Counted from the first letter of the stretch, positions 55,841-63,501 are shown. The stretch is 64,000 bases of DNA from Flavobacterium taihuense (GCF_019351435.1 NZ_JAHWYN010000011.1:89570-153569), one strand, 5' to 3'. Notes: a model not told the origin generated them from the sequence alone. Numbers and translations: made by a program.

Positions 55841-57595
55841 ATGAAAATTTTATATACCTACATCAAAGAACACAAGCCATTATTGTTTTTAGCCTTATTT
55901 TTGGCTGCTATTAACCAGTGTTTTTCCTTATGTGACTCCATTATTATTGGTAAATTACTGAACCAATGCGGTGTTGGAGTGGAAAATTTTAATCATAATT
56001 TCCCCAATTTCACCAAAGCGGTTTTGGGTTGGCTGGCACTCTCGTTAGGAGCTGCCATGATGTCCAGAATTGCCAAGAACTTTCAAGATTATTTTACGAA
56101 TATCATTATTCAGCGAACTGGAGCCAAAATGTACACAGACGGGATCCAGAAAGCACTGGAGTTGCCTTTTCAGGATTTTGAAGACCAACGAAGCGGTGAA
56201 ACATTGGGAAAGCTTCAAAAAGTAAAAATTGATTGTGAAAAATTCATCACATTATCTATTTCATTGGTTTTTCAATCCCTTATCGGAATTACATTTGTGG
56301 TGGTTTACGCTATTTCCATTGATTGGTTGCTGGGGCCTATCTTTTTGGCAACAGTTCCTGTTATTGCCTTTATCAGTTCATTTTTGGGTAAAAAAATCAA
56401 GAAAGTATCCAGAGAAATTTTGGGTGAAACCACTGCTTTGGCTGGCGCTACTACTGAATCATTACGCAATATAGAGTTGGTGAAAAGTTTAGGTTTGACT
56501 GAACAAGAAGTGAACCGTTTGAACAGCACAACCATAAAAATTTTAGGATTAGAGCTGAAAAAAGTGCGTTTTATTCGTTCGTTGAGTTTTATTCAAGGGA
56601 CAACAGTTCATTTTATGAGAACGGCTTTGGTTTTTGCTTTGTATATGTTTATTTTTAAAGGAATTATCAAGCCGGGAGATTTGATTACACTAATGTTTTT
56701 CTCTTTCTTTTTGTTTAATCCGTTGCAGGAATTGGGAAATGTAATAGCGACTTATAACGAAACAAAAGCTTCGATGGATAATTTTGGTGATCTGATGAAC
56801 GCCAAAAGCGAAGAGAAACCTTTGTTTCCAAAAACAATCGGTTTTATCAATAATTTGAGATTTTCTAACATTTCATTCAAGCATCAAACTGCCACTTCTT
56901 ATGCTGTCAAAGACATTTCTTTTGAGGCCAAAGCGGGCGAAACCATCGCATTTGTAGGGCCATCGGGAAGCGGAAAAACGACTTTGGTCAAAATGTTGGT
57001 TGGATTGTACACTCCAGAGGAAGGTGCGATTTTTTACAACGATATCAACGCCAAAGAAATTGATTTGACTGAGTTGCGCCAACAATTGGGTTTTGTGACT
57101 CAAGATGCACAATTGTTCTCAGGGACTATAAAAGATAATTTACTGTTTGTGAAACCCAATGCAACCGACGAAGAAATCAATGATGTCTTGCAAAAATCGG
57201 CTTGTCAAAATTTATTGGAGCGAGCCGAGAAAGGCTTGGATACCACTATTGGCGAAGGCGGTATAAAAGTATCTGGTGGAGAAAAACAACGATTGTCGAT
57301 TGCTAGAGCGTTATTGAGAAATCCAAGATTGCTGTTGTTTGACGAAGCGACATCTGCATTAGATTCTATCACCGAAGAAGAAATTACACAAACCATTCGA
57401 AGCATATCTTCCAAACAAGACCAAATTACGGTATTGATTGCTCACCGTTTATCTACGATTATGCACGCCGACAGAATTTATGTATTAGAGCAAGGAAATA
57501 TTATCGAGCAAGGAAAGCATCAAGATTTATTGGATGAAAAAGGATTGTACTATGCCATGTGGAGGCAACAAATAGGGGAGAGAAAAATAGTTTAA
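55841..57595 (+). CDS. ABC transporter, fused permease and ATPase (exporter type)
   Basis: 584 residues. N-terminal transmembrane domain with six helices (LLFLALFLAAINQCFSLC, LGWLALSLGAAMMS, then SLVFQSLIGITFVVVYAIS onward). The ATPase domain starts near residue 340: Walker A GPSGSGKTTLVKML, Q-loop FVTQDAQLFSG, signature VSGGEKQRLSIARALL, Walker B LLLFDEATSALD and H-loop IAHRLST. One gene encodes a half-transporter that would work as a homodimer, exporting lipid, drug or peptide. No cargo gene is adjacent. Repeat copy B follows directly. Confidence 0.95.
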   Translation: MKILYTYIKEHKPLLFLALFLAAINQCFSLCDSIIIGKLLNQCGVGVENFNHNFPNFTKAVLGWLALSLGAAMMSRIAKNFQDYFTNIIIQRTGAKMYTDGIQKALELPFQDFEDQRSGETLGKLQKVKIDCEKFITLSISLVFQSLIGITFVVVYAISIDWLLGPIFLATVPVIAFISSFLGKKIKKVSREILGETTALAGATTESLRNIELVKSLGLTEQEVNRLNSTTIKILGLELKKVRFIRSLSFIQGTTVHFMRTALVFALYMFIFKGIIKPGDLITLMFFSFFLFNPLQELGNVIATYNETKASMDNFGDLMNAKSEEKPLFPKTIGFINNLRFSNISFKHQTATSYAVKDISFEAKAGETIAFVGPSGSGKTTLVKMLVGLYTPEEGAIFYNDINAKEIDLTELRQQLGFVTQDAQLFSGTIKDNLLFVKPNATDEEINDVLQKSACQNLLERAEKGLDTTIGEGGIKVSGGEKQRLSIARALLRNPRLLLFDEATSALDSITEEEITQTIRSISSKQDQITVLIAHRLSTIMHADRIYVLEQGNIIEQGKHQDLLDEKGLYYAMWRQQIGERKIV

Positions 57596-57603
57596 ATCTC
57601 AGT

Positions 57604-57707
57604 TTTTGGAGCAGAAATATTTGGTATTTTTGGCAGCATGGGTCCCGCTATTCGTTGCAATCTTCCGATGAAAAATCGGAAGGATTTCCACTTCTATCGG
57701 GGCTAAA
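57604..57707 (+). repeat. Dispersed palindromic repeat, copy B
   Basis: TTTTTGGAGCAGAAATATTTGG, then GGTCCCGCTATTCGTTGCA, a hairpin CTTCCGAT (57662-57669) / ATCGGAAG (57675-57682), and GGATTTCCACTTC with TATCGGGGCTAAA. The flanking blocks match copy A closely, while the hairpin stem differs completely yet pairs perfectly. Similarity to copy A continues to about 57740. Confidence 0.88.
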
Positions 57708-57768
57708 AGCGAATATTTTGCATTTTTGCCGTCATCCCAAAGAAAAAAATAAAAGCCGAGTCCAATAA

Positions 57769-57939
57769 TTATTCGTTATTGGACTCGGCTTTTATTTTTG
57801 CTATTTTCTCCAAGAGTTTCTCTGGAATTGGTCGGCATTGGCAATTCTTTTCGTGTTCCAAATGCCATTGGATTCTTTGTTTTAAAGTTGGATTTTTAGG
57901 CATTTTATTGTTTAAATGCCATTCACGATTAATGTTCAT
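57769..57939 (-). CDS. Small conserved protein, 56 residues, with CxC-type cysteines
   Basis: The frame from ATG (57939) to TAA (57769) encodes MNINREWHLNNKMPKNPT, then LKQRIQWHLEHEKNCQCRPI and PEKLLEKIAKIKAESNNE. It is hydrophilic, with charged helices, two Trp-His pairs and a Cys-Gln-Cys. Its codon use and amino-acid make-up look native, and I recall similar short proteins (WHLEH.KNC.CRPIP) in other Bacteroidota. Cysteines and histidines could bind a metal. No function is known. It is too short for many gene finders. Confidence 0.65.
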   Translation of the reverse strand: MNINREWHLNNKMPKNPTLKQRIQWHLEHEKNCQCRPIPEKLLEKIAKIKAESNNE

Positions 57940-57977
57940 CTCAATTTACTTTTGTATTGATAATTATGACTATCGTC

Positions 57978-58307
57978 TTATTTAAGACTGGTAAATTCAT
58001 CTAGTTGAAGATTAATATTCTCAATCATTTCATTCATCTCATAACAATCATTTTTGAAGATAAAACCTAAATTATAATTTATATTTTCTTCCTGAATTTG
58101 ATATTCTAAATTAAGTTTTGAAAATTCCTTAGTTTGAAACTTTTTGTACCATTGGTCAAATAGTCTTTTTCTATAATCTTGTTTCAAATCCATACTGTCG
58201 CAGAAATAATGTAGTATTGAATTTGGATGGCTCTTGAAATAATTACAAATAATGGTTGTAATTGTAATTTCAATTTTAGCGTCTTTGTAAAATTTTTGAT
58301 TACCCAT
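57978..58307 (-). CDS. Hypothetical protein, 109 residues
   Basis: No recognisable family. The sequence is polar and helical (NYFKSHPNSILHYFCDSMD; KRLFDQWYKKFQTKEFSKLN), with no signal peptide or membrane helix. An AGGAA-like stretch sits just before the ATG. It lies between two very small genes on the same strand. It could be an accessory or species-restricted gene. Confidence 0.6.
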   Translation of the reverse strand: MGNQKFYKDAKIEITITTIICNYFKSHPNSILHYFCDSMDLKQDYRKRLFDQWYKKFQTKEFSKLNLEYQIQEENINYNLGFIFKNDCYEMNEMIENINLQLDEFTSLK

Positions 58308-58463
58308 TTCCTAAAAATCTACAGAATATAAATTTTGAAAATAGGCATTGCCAAAATCCATTTTTCTGAAAGCTATAAAATAGTTTAGACCGTGTTTAGT
58401 CGTAAATGAAAAAAGAGGATCAACGCCCTCTTTTAGAATATATTCATACATAAAGCTTCTACT

Positions 58464-58586
58464 TTACTTTGTCTTTTTTACTGTTTTTTCCATAACAACC
58501 TTACGGTACTCTTCTTTCAAAGTAACCATTTTTTTCAAAACAGCAGTTGTTTTTGAATTTGGTTTTAATGTGATTGTTTTTTCCAT
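58464..58586 (-). CDS. Micro-protein of 40 residues, basic
   Basis: MEKTITLKPNSKTTAVLKKM, then VTLKEEYRKVVMEKTVKKTK, stop. ATG at 58586, TAA at 58464. It is strongly basic with a predicted helix and ends in a Lys-rich tail. A TATATTTG promoter box lies about 20 nt before the ATG, which favours real expression. No family recognised. Size and charge could suit a nucleic-acid-associated or antitoxin-like peptide, but that is conjecture. Confidence 0.55.
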   Translation of the reverse strand: MEKTITLKPNSKTTAVLKKMVTLKEEYRKVVMEKTVKKTK

Positions 58587-58606
58587 GATTATTTTAATTT
58601 AAAGTA

Positions 58607-58614
58607 CAAATATA
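58607..58614 (-). promoter_or_regulatory. -7 promoter element of the 40-residue gene
   Basis: On the minus strand TATATTTG matches TAnnTTTG, 20 nt before the ATG at 58586. Confidence 0.5.
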
Positions 58615-58709
58615 ATAAATGTTTTTATTGTTTGTAAACTATTTTAATTCATTGTTTTATAATGTGTTATGAGCTGGTAATTGGCGCATATAAAATTATT
58701 CTATTTCCC

Positions 58710-59579
58710 TTACTTTTTCCCAAACATCTTTTTGAATAGGTTTACGATTCCTAAAACAATCAGTCCAACTATAAGTCCGATGCTGAATTCTTTTATAATA
58801 GAAGGCAATTTCGGTAATACATGATGTAAAAAATCAATATTATGTACAAATATGCCACCAGCTACTAATAGCAAAGCAATTGTGCCAATAATAGCTAGAC
58901 TTTTAATGACTTTTGGTAGTGCTTGTACCAAAAGGTTTCCGATAATTTTTGATGGGCTGTTTTCTTTGGTGCTCAATCCGATAAGTTTAAAACCTAGTTC
59001 ATCCATCCTAACAATTAGGGCTACAATTCCGTAAACACCAACAGTTGCCAATATGGCAATAAAAGAAACTACGACAATCTGAGACGTTAGAGTTTCCTTA
59101 ATTACGGTTCCCAGTGCAATAATTACAATCTCCACCGATAAAATAAAATCGGTTACAATGGCTGATTTTATTTTTCCCTTTTCGAGAGTCAAAATTTCTT
59201 CTTCGCTAAAAGTTTCCATTGTGATTTCGGTTGTAGAATGGGAATGGGAAAAAAAGTATTCGTATATTTTCTCGGCACCTTCATACGCCAAAAAAAGACC
59301 GCCAAGCACTAATATTATTATAATTGCCAATGGGAAAAAAGCACTTAGCAGAAAGGCTATTGGCAAAATAATTAGTTTATTGATAAAAGAACCTTTTGCA
59401 ATTGCCCATAATACAGGAAGTTCTCTTGAAGAAACAAAACCGGAAGCTTTTTCGGCATTAACGGCTAAATCATCGCCTAAAATACCTGCCGTTTTTTTTG
59501 TTGCAATTTTGCTCATTACGGCAACATCATCCATGATTGCTGCGATATCATCTAATAGTGCGAAAAAACCTGATGCCAT
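58710..59579 (-). CDS. DUF808 membrane protein (YedI-like)
   Basis: 289 residues. The family signature at the N-terminus is clear: GFFALLDDIAAIMDDVAVMSK, then KTAGILGDDLAVNAEKASG. Several membrane helices follow (LIILPIAFLLSAFFPLAIII, IALLLVAGGIFVHNIDFLHH, GLIVGLIVLGIVNLF). The family is widespread but its function is unknown. It is transcribed in the same direction as guaC upstream, separated by repeat copy C. Confidence 0.93.
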   Translation of the reverse strand: MASGFFALLDDIAAIMDDVAVMSKIATKKTAGILGDDLAVNAEKASGFVSSRELPVLWAIAKGSFINKLIILPIAFLLSAFFPLAIIIILVLGGLFLAYEGAEKIYEYFFSHSHSTTEITMETFSEEEILTLEKGKIKSAIVTDFILSVEIVIIALGTVIKETLTSQIVVVSFIAILATVGVYGIVALIVRMDELGFKLIGLSTKENSPSKIIGNLLVQALPKVIKSLAIIGTIALLLVAGGIFVHNIDFLHHVLPKLPSIIKEFSIGLIVGLIVLGIVNLFKKMFGKK

Positions 59580-59660
59580 TTTAATTGTTTTTTATGCTAA
59601 TCTACCACTTTTTGGTTGAATCTAATTATGAAATTATTATTAGAGAAACTGAATTTCTCG

Positions 59661-59764
59661 TTTAGCCCCGATGGAAGCAAGTATCCTTTTATGCCGGGGT
59701 TCGGCATAAAAAATACTGTGTACAGCGGGAGTAAAGCTGTTATGGAAACCACGGCTTTGCTCCG
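59661..59764 (-). repeat. Dispersed palindromic repeat, copy C
   Basis: Read on the minus strand: CGGAGCAAAGCCGTGG, then ACTCCCGCTGTACACAG, a hairpin TTTTATGCCG / CGGCATAAAA (arms 59702-59711 and 59687-59696), and AGGATACTTGCTTCC with ATCGGGGCTAAACGAG. It fills the guaC-DUF808 spacer. Confidence 0.87.
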
Positions 59765-59805
59765 AAAAAAAAACACCAGCCTTACGATTAGTGTTTTATT
59801 TATAG

Positions 59806-60846
59806 TTACTTGTTGAAAATGACGTTTTCTTGTTCCAAAACTCGAATAAACGTGGTTCGTTTGGTCAATTCCTTCAATTTGGAAGCGCCCACATACGTAC
59901 AAGTGCTTCTAATGCCGCCAAGTATATCTTTTAGGGTAACGATTACATCTCCTTTGAAAGGAACCTGAACCGTTTTTCCTTCACTGGCTCGGTATTCGGC
60001 GACACCACCAACGTGTTTGTTCATAGCAGTTTCCGAACTCATTCCATAGAATTTTTTGTATTTTTCACCTTCGATTTCGACTAATTCACCACCGCTTTCT
60101 GTATGACCAGCAAGCATCCCGCCCAGCATTACAAAATCGGCACCGGCACCAAATGCTTTGGCAACATCACCCGGGGTGACGCATCCGCCATCGCTTATAA
60201 TATGCCCTCCCAAGCCATGAGCGGCATCGGCACATTCGATAATAGCCGAAAGTTGGGGATAACCCACACCCGTTTTTACTCTTGTGGTACAAACCGAGCC
60301 AGGACCAATTCCAACTTTTACAATATCGGCACCGGCCAAAAGTAATTCTTCGACCATTTCGCCGGTAACTACATTTCCGGCTATAATTACTTTATCGGGA
60401 TATTGTTCGCGTGCTTTTTTGAGAAAACTCACAAAATGCTCCGAATAGCCATTGGCAACATCGATGCAAATGAATTTTAACTGCGGATTGTGTTCGAATA
60501 TTTCGCCTATTTTCTTGAAATCATTTTTTCCGGTGCCGGAACTTACTGCAATATAATCGGGAATATTCTCGGGTGAATTTTTCATAAATTCATTCCATTG
60601 TTCCAGAGAATAATGTTTATGAATGGCTGTAAAAAGATTTTCTTTTGCCAATGCCAAAGCCATTTCAAAAGTGCCTACCGTATCCATGTTGGCTCCCATA
60701 ATAGGGACACCTGACCAAGTAGCGGAACTGTGCAAAAACTTGTATTCTCTCTCCAACGAAACCTGTGATCGACTCTTTAAAGTAGAGCGTTTGGGCCTGA
60801 TCATTACATCTTTAAATCCTAATTTAAGTTCAGTTTCTATTCTCAT
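59806..60846 (-). CDS. guaC: GMP reductase
   Basis: 346 residues from the ATG at 60846 (a TTG three codons upstream is less likely; E. coli GuaC also begins MRIE). Motifs [38 protein letters not shown], the catalytic-Cys loop [19 protein letters not shown] and [14 protein letters not shown] are those of GuaC rather than IMP dehydrogenase. No CBS domains. It reduces GMP to IMP with NADPH for purine salvage. A promoter match lies upstream. Confidence 0.97.
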   Translation of the reverse strand: MRIETELKLGFKDVMIRPKRSTLKSRSQVSLEREYKFLHSSATWSGVPIMGANMDTVGTFEMALALAKENLFTAIHKHYSLEQWNEFMKNSPENIPDYIAVSSGTGKNDFKKIGEIFEHNPQLKFICIDVANGYSEHFVSFLKKAREQYPDKVIIAGNVVTGEMVEELLLAGADIVKVGIGPGSVCTTRVKTGVGYPQLSAIIECADAAHGLGGHIISDGGCVTPGDVAKAFGAGADFVMLGGMLAGHTESGGELVEIEGEKYKKFYGMSSETAMNKHVGGVAEYRASEGKTVQVPFKGDVIVTLKDILGGIRSTCTYVGASKLKELTKRTTFIRVLEQENVIFNK

Positions 60847-60869
60847 GATTTTCAAATATGGTTACCTAA

Positions 60870-60903
60870 CAAATGTAAAGTTTTAATGAAAAAAGAGAGG
60901 CAA
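60870..60903 (-). promoter_or_regulatory. Probable promoter of guaC
   Basis: On the minus strand TTG (60903-60901), 23 nt, TACATTTG (60877-60870). The -7 box is a full match; the spacer is at the long end of the accepted range. Leader about 20 nt. Confidence 0.6.
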
Positions 60904-60960
60904 ATTAGCGTTAAATGTTTGTAGAATTTTAAAGGATTATTTCAATCCTGAAAGCGTTTG

Positions 60961-61344
60961 TTAATTTTTTTGTTTGTTGAAAAAATGCTTCAAGAGATTG
61001 CCTGCAATTGTTTTAATGGTGTCTGAATGTTTTGAAACCAGATTGGCTATGGCAAATTGAGCTACGGTTCCAATCATTTTCCTTAAAGGACTGTGTGAAC
61101 CATCAGCCATGAGTTTTTTTGAAAGAAAACCAGTACCCAATCCGATGACATTGTTGGCCAAGTCATTTTTTATTTCTGGAGAGGCAGTTACTTCGTGAAA
61201 TACACTTTTGATAAGGTTGATAGGCCTTAAACTTTCATAAGCAACATGAAATTGCTCTTTTAAGAGTTCCAATTGCATATCATATTGCTGCTCCTCAAGA
61301 ATTATCAATTCATTTAATGAATCCGTTTCGTTTTTGCTTTTCAT
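60961..61344 (-). CDS. Conserved hypothetical protein, last gene of YtxH/holin-like cassette
   Basis: 127 residues. An N-terminal acidic coiled-coil-like helix (LNELIILEEQQYDMQLELLK) precedes a Gly-rich segment (NNVIGLGTGFLSKKLMADG) and a mildly hydrophobic helix (MIGTVAQFAIANLVSKH). No family identified. Its ATG overlaps the stop of the upstream holin-like gene by 4 nt (ATGA), implying coupled translation, so it probably serves the same envelope-associated function. Confidence 0.82.
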   Translation of the reverse strand: MKSKNETDSLNELIILEEQQYDMQLELLKEQFHVAYESLRPINLIKSVFHEVTASPEIKNDLANNVIGLGTGFLSKKLMADGSHSPLRKMIGTVAQFAIANLVSKHSDTIKTIAGNLLKHFFNKQKN

Positions 61345-61694
61345 ACTATTTTCTCTTTTAGCATTTGTTTGATGATAGAATTGCTAACAGGATATTTTAG
61401 CCATTGTTCACGAAACAAGTGAAGAATAATGGCAAGGAGCATGTAGAAAGCACCTACTATAAAAAAACCGCAAAATAAATCTCCAAGTATTTTTCCTAAC
61501 CATAATGCAACTCCTATACTACTAATTAAAACTGAGAATACAACAGTCATAATAACTGCAAGTCGTGAAACGAGAGATGAAGCTACATCGGCCGATTTGT
61601 CTATGGCGTTTAGTCTAAACAACTTTAGAGTAGTTTTGCTGTAATCTTCTGCGCGTTCAAAAAGTGTTGCTATGGGTGTTGTATCGTCAGTCAT
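61341..61694 (-). CDS. Phage-holin-family-like membrane protein (DUF1469/PF07332-like)
   Basis: 117 residues. A charged N-terminal helix (TLFERAEDYSKTTLKLFRLNAIDK) precedes two adjacent membrane helices (LAVIMTVVFSVLISSIGVALWLG and LFCGFFIVGAFYMLLAIIL). This two-helix plan fits proteins annotated 'phage holin family' that occur with YtxH genes in many bacteria and are not phage-derived. Co-directional with YtxH (18 nt away). Likely linked to envelope stress, by association only. Confidence 0.85.
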   Translation of the reverse strand: MTDDTTPIATLFERAEDYSKTTLKLFRLNAIDKSADVASSLVSRLAVIMTVVFSVLISSIGVALWLGKILGDLFCGFFIVGAFYMLLAIILHLFREQWLKYPVSNSIIKQMLKEKIV

Positions 61695-61712
61695 ATTTTA
61701 TTTAATTTGGAG

Positions 61713-61997
61713 TTAATATTTTGTTGCACTATGATTGACTTCATTTTTTGCTTCATCAAACTCAGCTTTTCCGTTTTCGACTAGTTCTTGTGCAAAATCT
61801 TTTGCGCTTTGAAGTTTTTCTGAAATAGAATCTGCAAACTCGTTATATTTTGATTTTAAATCATCTGCATAATCACCTCCTTTGTCCATGATTTGTTTTC
61901 GGGTTACCGAACCTTTTTCGGGTGCAAAAAGGATTCCTAAAATTCCGCCTATTGCAAGACCTGCCACTGTTCCTAATACTACTTTACCTGTGCTCAT
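61713..61997 (-). CDS. YtxH-domain protein
   Basis: 94 residues from the ATG at 61997. A longer frame adds 38 unlike residues and overlaps the next small gene on the same strand, so it is rejected. The YtxH signature is TGKVVLGTVAGLAIGGILGILFAPEKGS, i.e. one Gly-rich helix and the FAPxKGS turn (quoted in parts: GLAIGGILGILFAPEKGS). A long amphipathic helix of the apolipophorin/late-embryogenesis type follows (YADDLKSKYNEFADSISEKL). YtxH proteins are often general-stress induced. Role unknown. Confidence 0.9.
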   Translation of the reverse strand: MSTGKVVLGTVAGLAIGGILGILFAPEKGSVTRKQIMDKGGDYADDLKSKYNEFADSISEKLQSAKDFAQELVENGKAEFDEAKNEVNHSATKY

Positions 61998-62050
61998 AAT
62001 TGTTTTGTTTAAATTGATTGTAAATGTTTTCTTTGAATAGAATTTAATTT

Positions 62051-62170
62051 TTAACTGCATTGCCCCAAAAGTGCCCAAATGATTATAAAAACTAAAATTG
62101 TGCCGAAGCACCCTCCTCCTAGTTTATTTGCACCATAGCCCGCTAATAATCCTCTGAATATATTGTTCAT
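62051..62170 (-). CDS. Small Gly-rich membrane protein, 39 residues
   Basis: ATG at 62170 to TAA at 62051. The peptide is MNNIFRGLLAGYGANKLGGG, then CFGTILVFIIIWALLGQCS. An N-terminal amphipathic Gly-rich part precedes a single membrane helix, with Cys on either side of it. Similar short 'AGYGAKKLGGGCFGTI' peptides occur next to YtxH genes in other Bacteroidota, as far as I recall. It is the first gene of the cassette with YtxH, the holin-like protein and the 127-residue protein, all on the minus strand. Confidence 0.68.
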   Translation of the reverse strand: MNNIFRGLLAGYGANKLGGGCFGTILVFIIIWALLGQCS

Positions 62171-62275
62171 TGTGTTTTAGATTAAGTTGTTTGTTCTTAT
62201 TTTGGGTTTAATTGTGGGAACAGTTTCAACTATGTAAAGTTGAGAATCTTCATTGGAGATTGTTTTATACTACTT

Positions 62276-62497
62276 TTAAGAAAAGTTGCATGATTCACAG
62301 GTAGTGAAAAGTGTACTTTGTGGTTTGTTTTTAATGTTTAGAATGTCTTTGTCAGAAAGATTTCCTATTTTAAGAAATAGCAAATTGAGTTTTGCAATAG
62401 AAGCCTTGTAAGTATTATAATGGGCGTGTACTTCTTTCGTTAGCGAATTCTCGCTATTGCACTTATTTAATGTGTGTGATTTTGGGGAGTAGAATTC
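62276..62497 (-). pseudogene. Start-less open frame, possible gene remnant
   Basis: A frame of about 73 codons is open on the minus strand from the TGA at 62500-62498 to the TAA at 62276-62278, but no ATG occurs. The translation looks protein-like (NSENSLTKEVHAHYNTYK; IAKLNLLFLKIGNLSDKD; ending CESCNFS). It may be the 3' part of a decayed gene, or use a rare start such as TTG at the LNLL position. No family recognised. The rest of the 62171-62508 spacer shows no clear TAnnTTTG element. Confidence 0.3.
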
Positions 62498-62508
62498 TCA
62501 GAGCAGGT

Positions 62509-63156
62509 TTATAAAAACTGGATTAAATCCAAGGGATGGTCTAATACTTGTTTAGCACCATTTTCTATCAATTCTTTTTTTGGTCTGTAACCCCAAGATA
62601 CACCCACTGCAAACATATTTGCATTGGTAGCCGTTTGCATATCGATGCCGGAATCTCCTAAGAAAATTATTTCTTCTGGTTTTAGTCCCATGCTTTTGCT
62701 TATTGCCAAAGCTTCGGATGGATTGGGTTTTTTGAGTGCTTCAGTGGTTAAGCCCACTACAGATTGAAAATAGTTAGGAAAAAGAGCTGTTGTAATTTCT
62801 TTGGTAAGTGCATCCGCTTTGTTGGATAATACGCTTAATTTTATGTTTTGTGAAATTAAGTGGTCCAATAATTTAATAATTCCCTCATATGAGGTTGTTT
62901 TTCGGGTACAATTATCGCGATATTCTACAATCATCAAATGGTAACAGCTGTCGATGTTTTTTTTATCATTATGTGATTCGGGCAACGATTTACTCACCAA
63001 ATTTCGAAGGCCACTACCTATAAAATATTGATAATCTTCATAACCGTGAATAGGGTAGTTGAGGTTTCGAAGCACACTATTCATGGCATCTGCAATGTCT
63101 TCCAATGAATTAACGAGCGTTCCGTCTAAATCAAAAATAGCACCTTTAAATTTCAT
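62509..63156 (-). CDS. gph: HAD-family phosphatase, phosphoglycolate-phosphatase-like
   Basis: 215 residues. HAD motif I FDLDGTLVNS, motif II LSVLSNK, motif III Lys in KPNPSEAL and motif IV FLGDSGIDMQTATNA are all present with a C1 cap between them. The pattern is that of Gph-type enzymes, which clear 2-phosphoglycolate formed during DNA repair, although substrate range cannot be read directly. A well-spaced promoter lies ~60 nt upstream. Confidence 0.9.
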   Translation of the reverse strand: MKFKGAIFDLDGTLVNSLEDIADAMNSVLRNLNYPIHGYEDYQYFIGSGLRNLVSKSLPESHNDKKNIDSCYHLMIVEYRDNCTRKTTSYEGIIKLLDHLISQNIKLSVLSNKADALTKEITTALFPNYFQSVVGLTTEALKKPNPSEALAISKSMGLKPEEIIFLGDSGIDMQTATNANMFAVGVSWGYRPKKELIENGAKQVLDHPLDLIQFL

Positions 63157-63215
63157 TTTTCATTTTTTAATGAATCGAAAGAAAATACATTTCGATTGTT
63201 GTTTTTGTACAGTGC

Positions 63216-63244
63216 CAAAGGTAGGAGTATTGTTTTTTAAACAA
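63216..63244 (-). promoter_or_regulatory. Bacteroidetes-type promoter of the HAD gene
   Basis: On the minus strand TTG (63244-63242), 18 nt, TACCTTTG (63223-63216). A full match to the consensus. It gives a leader of about 55 nt. Confidence 0.72.
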
Positions 63245-63252
63245 CGGAACAA

Positions 63253-63501
63253 TTATCGTATATCGAAAGGAGTTTGATTAATGAATTGTATTGGCTCTTT
63301 TGTTTGTGTGCTAAAATCAGTAGATTTTGTAGAGCGAATATTAATAGCCCATTTTACATATTCAAATAAAAAAAATATAAAAGCATGTACTAAATCATAA
63401 AGGGAGGCAAATAAATCAATGACCAAATCATAAAGAGATGCAAAAAAAACAATTAGGATATTCACTGGAGTTGTTTTTTTATTTTTCAATGTAATTTTCA
63501 T
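63253..63501 (-). CDS. Hypothetical 82-residue protein with 11-residue tandem repeat
   Basis: After a basic start (MKITLKNKKTTPVNIL) come two near-identical 11-residue units, FFASLYDLVID and LFASLYDLVHA, then FIFFLFEYVKWAI and a polar tail. The DNA shows the same as a 33-bp near-tandem duplication (63390-63455). The repeat would make an amphipathic or membrane helix. No family known. Located upstream of the HAD gene, whose promoter overlaps its 3' end. Confidence 0.6.
   Translation of the reverse strand: MKITLKNKKTTPVNILIVFFASLYDLVIDLFASLYDLVHAFIFFLFEYVKWAINIRSTKSTDFSTQTKEPIQFINQTPFDIR

Noticed and set aside
57779..57985. 68-codon open frame on the plus strand opposite the 56-residue gene
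   Set aside because: Its translation is rich in Cys/Phe and without family likeness. The minus-strand frame over the same bases has natural codon use and charged helices, so the plus frame is a shadow.
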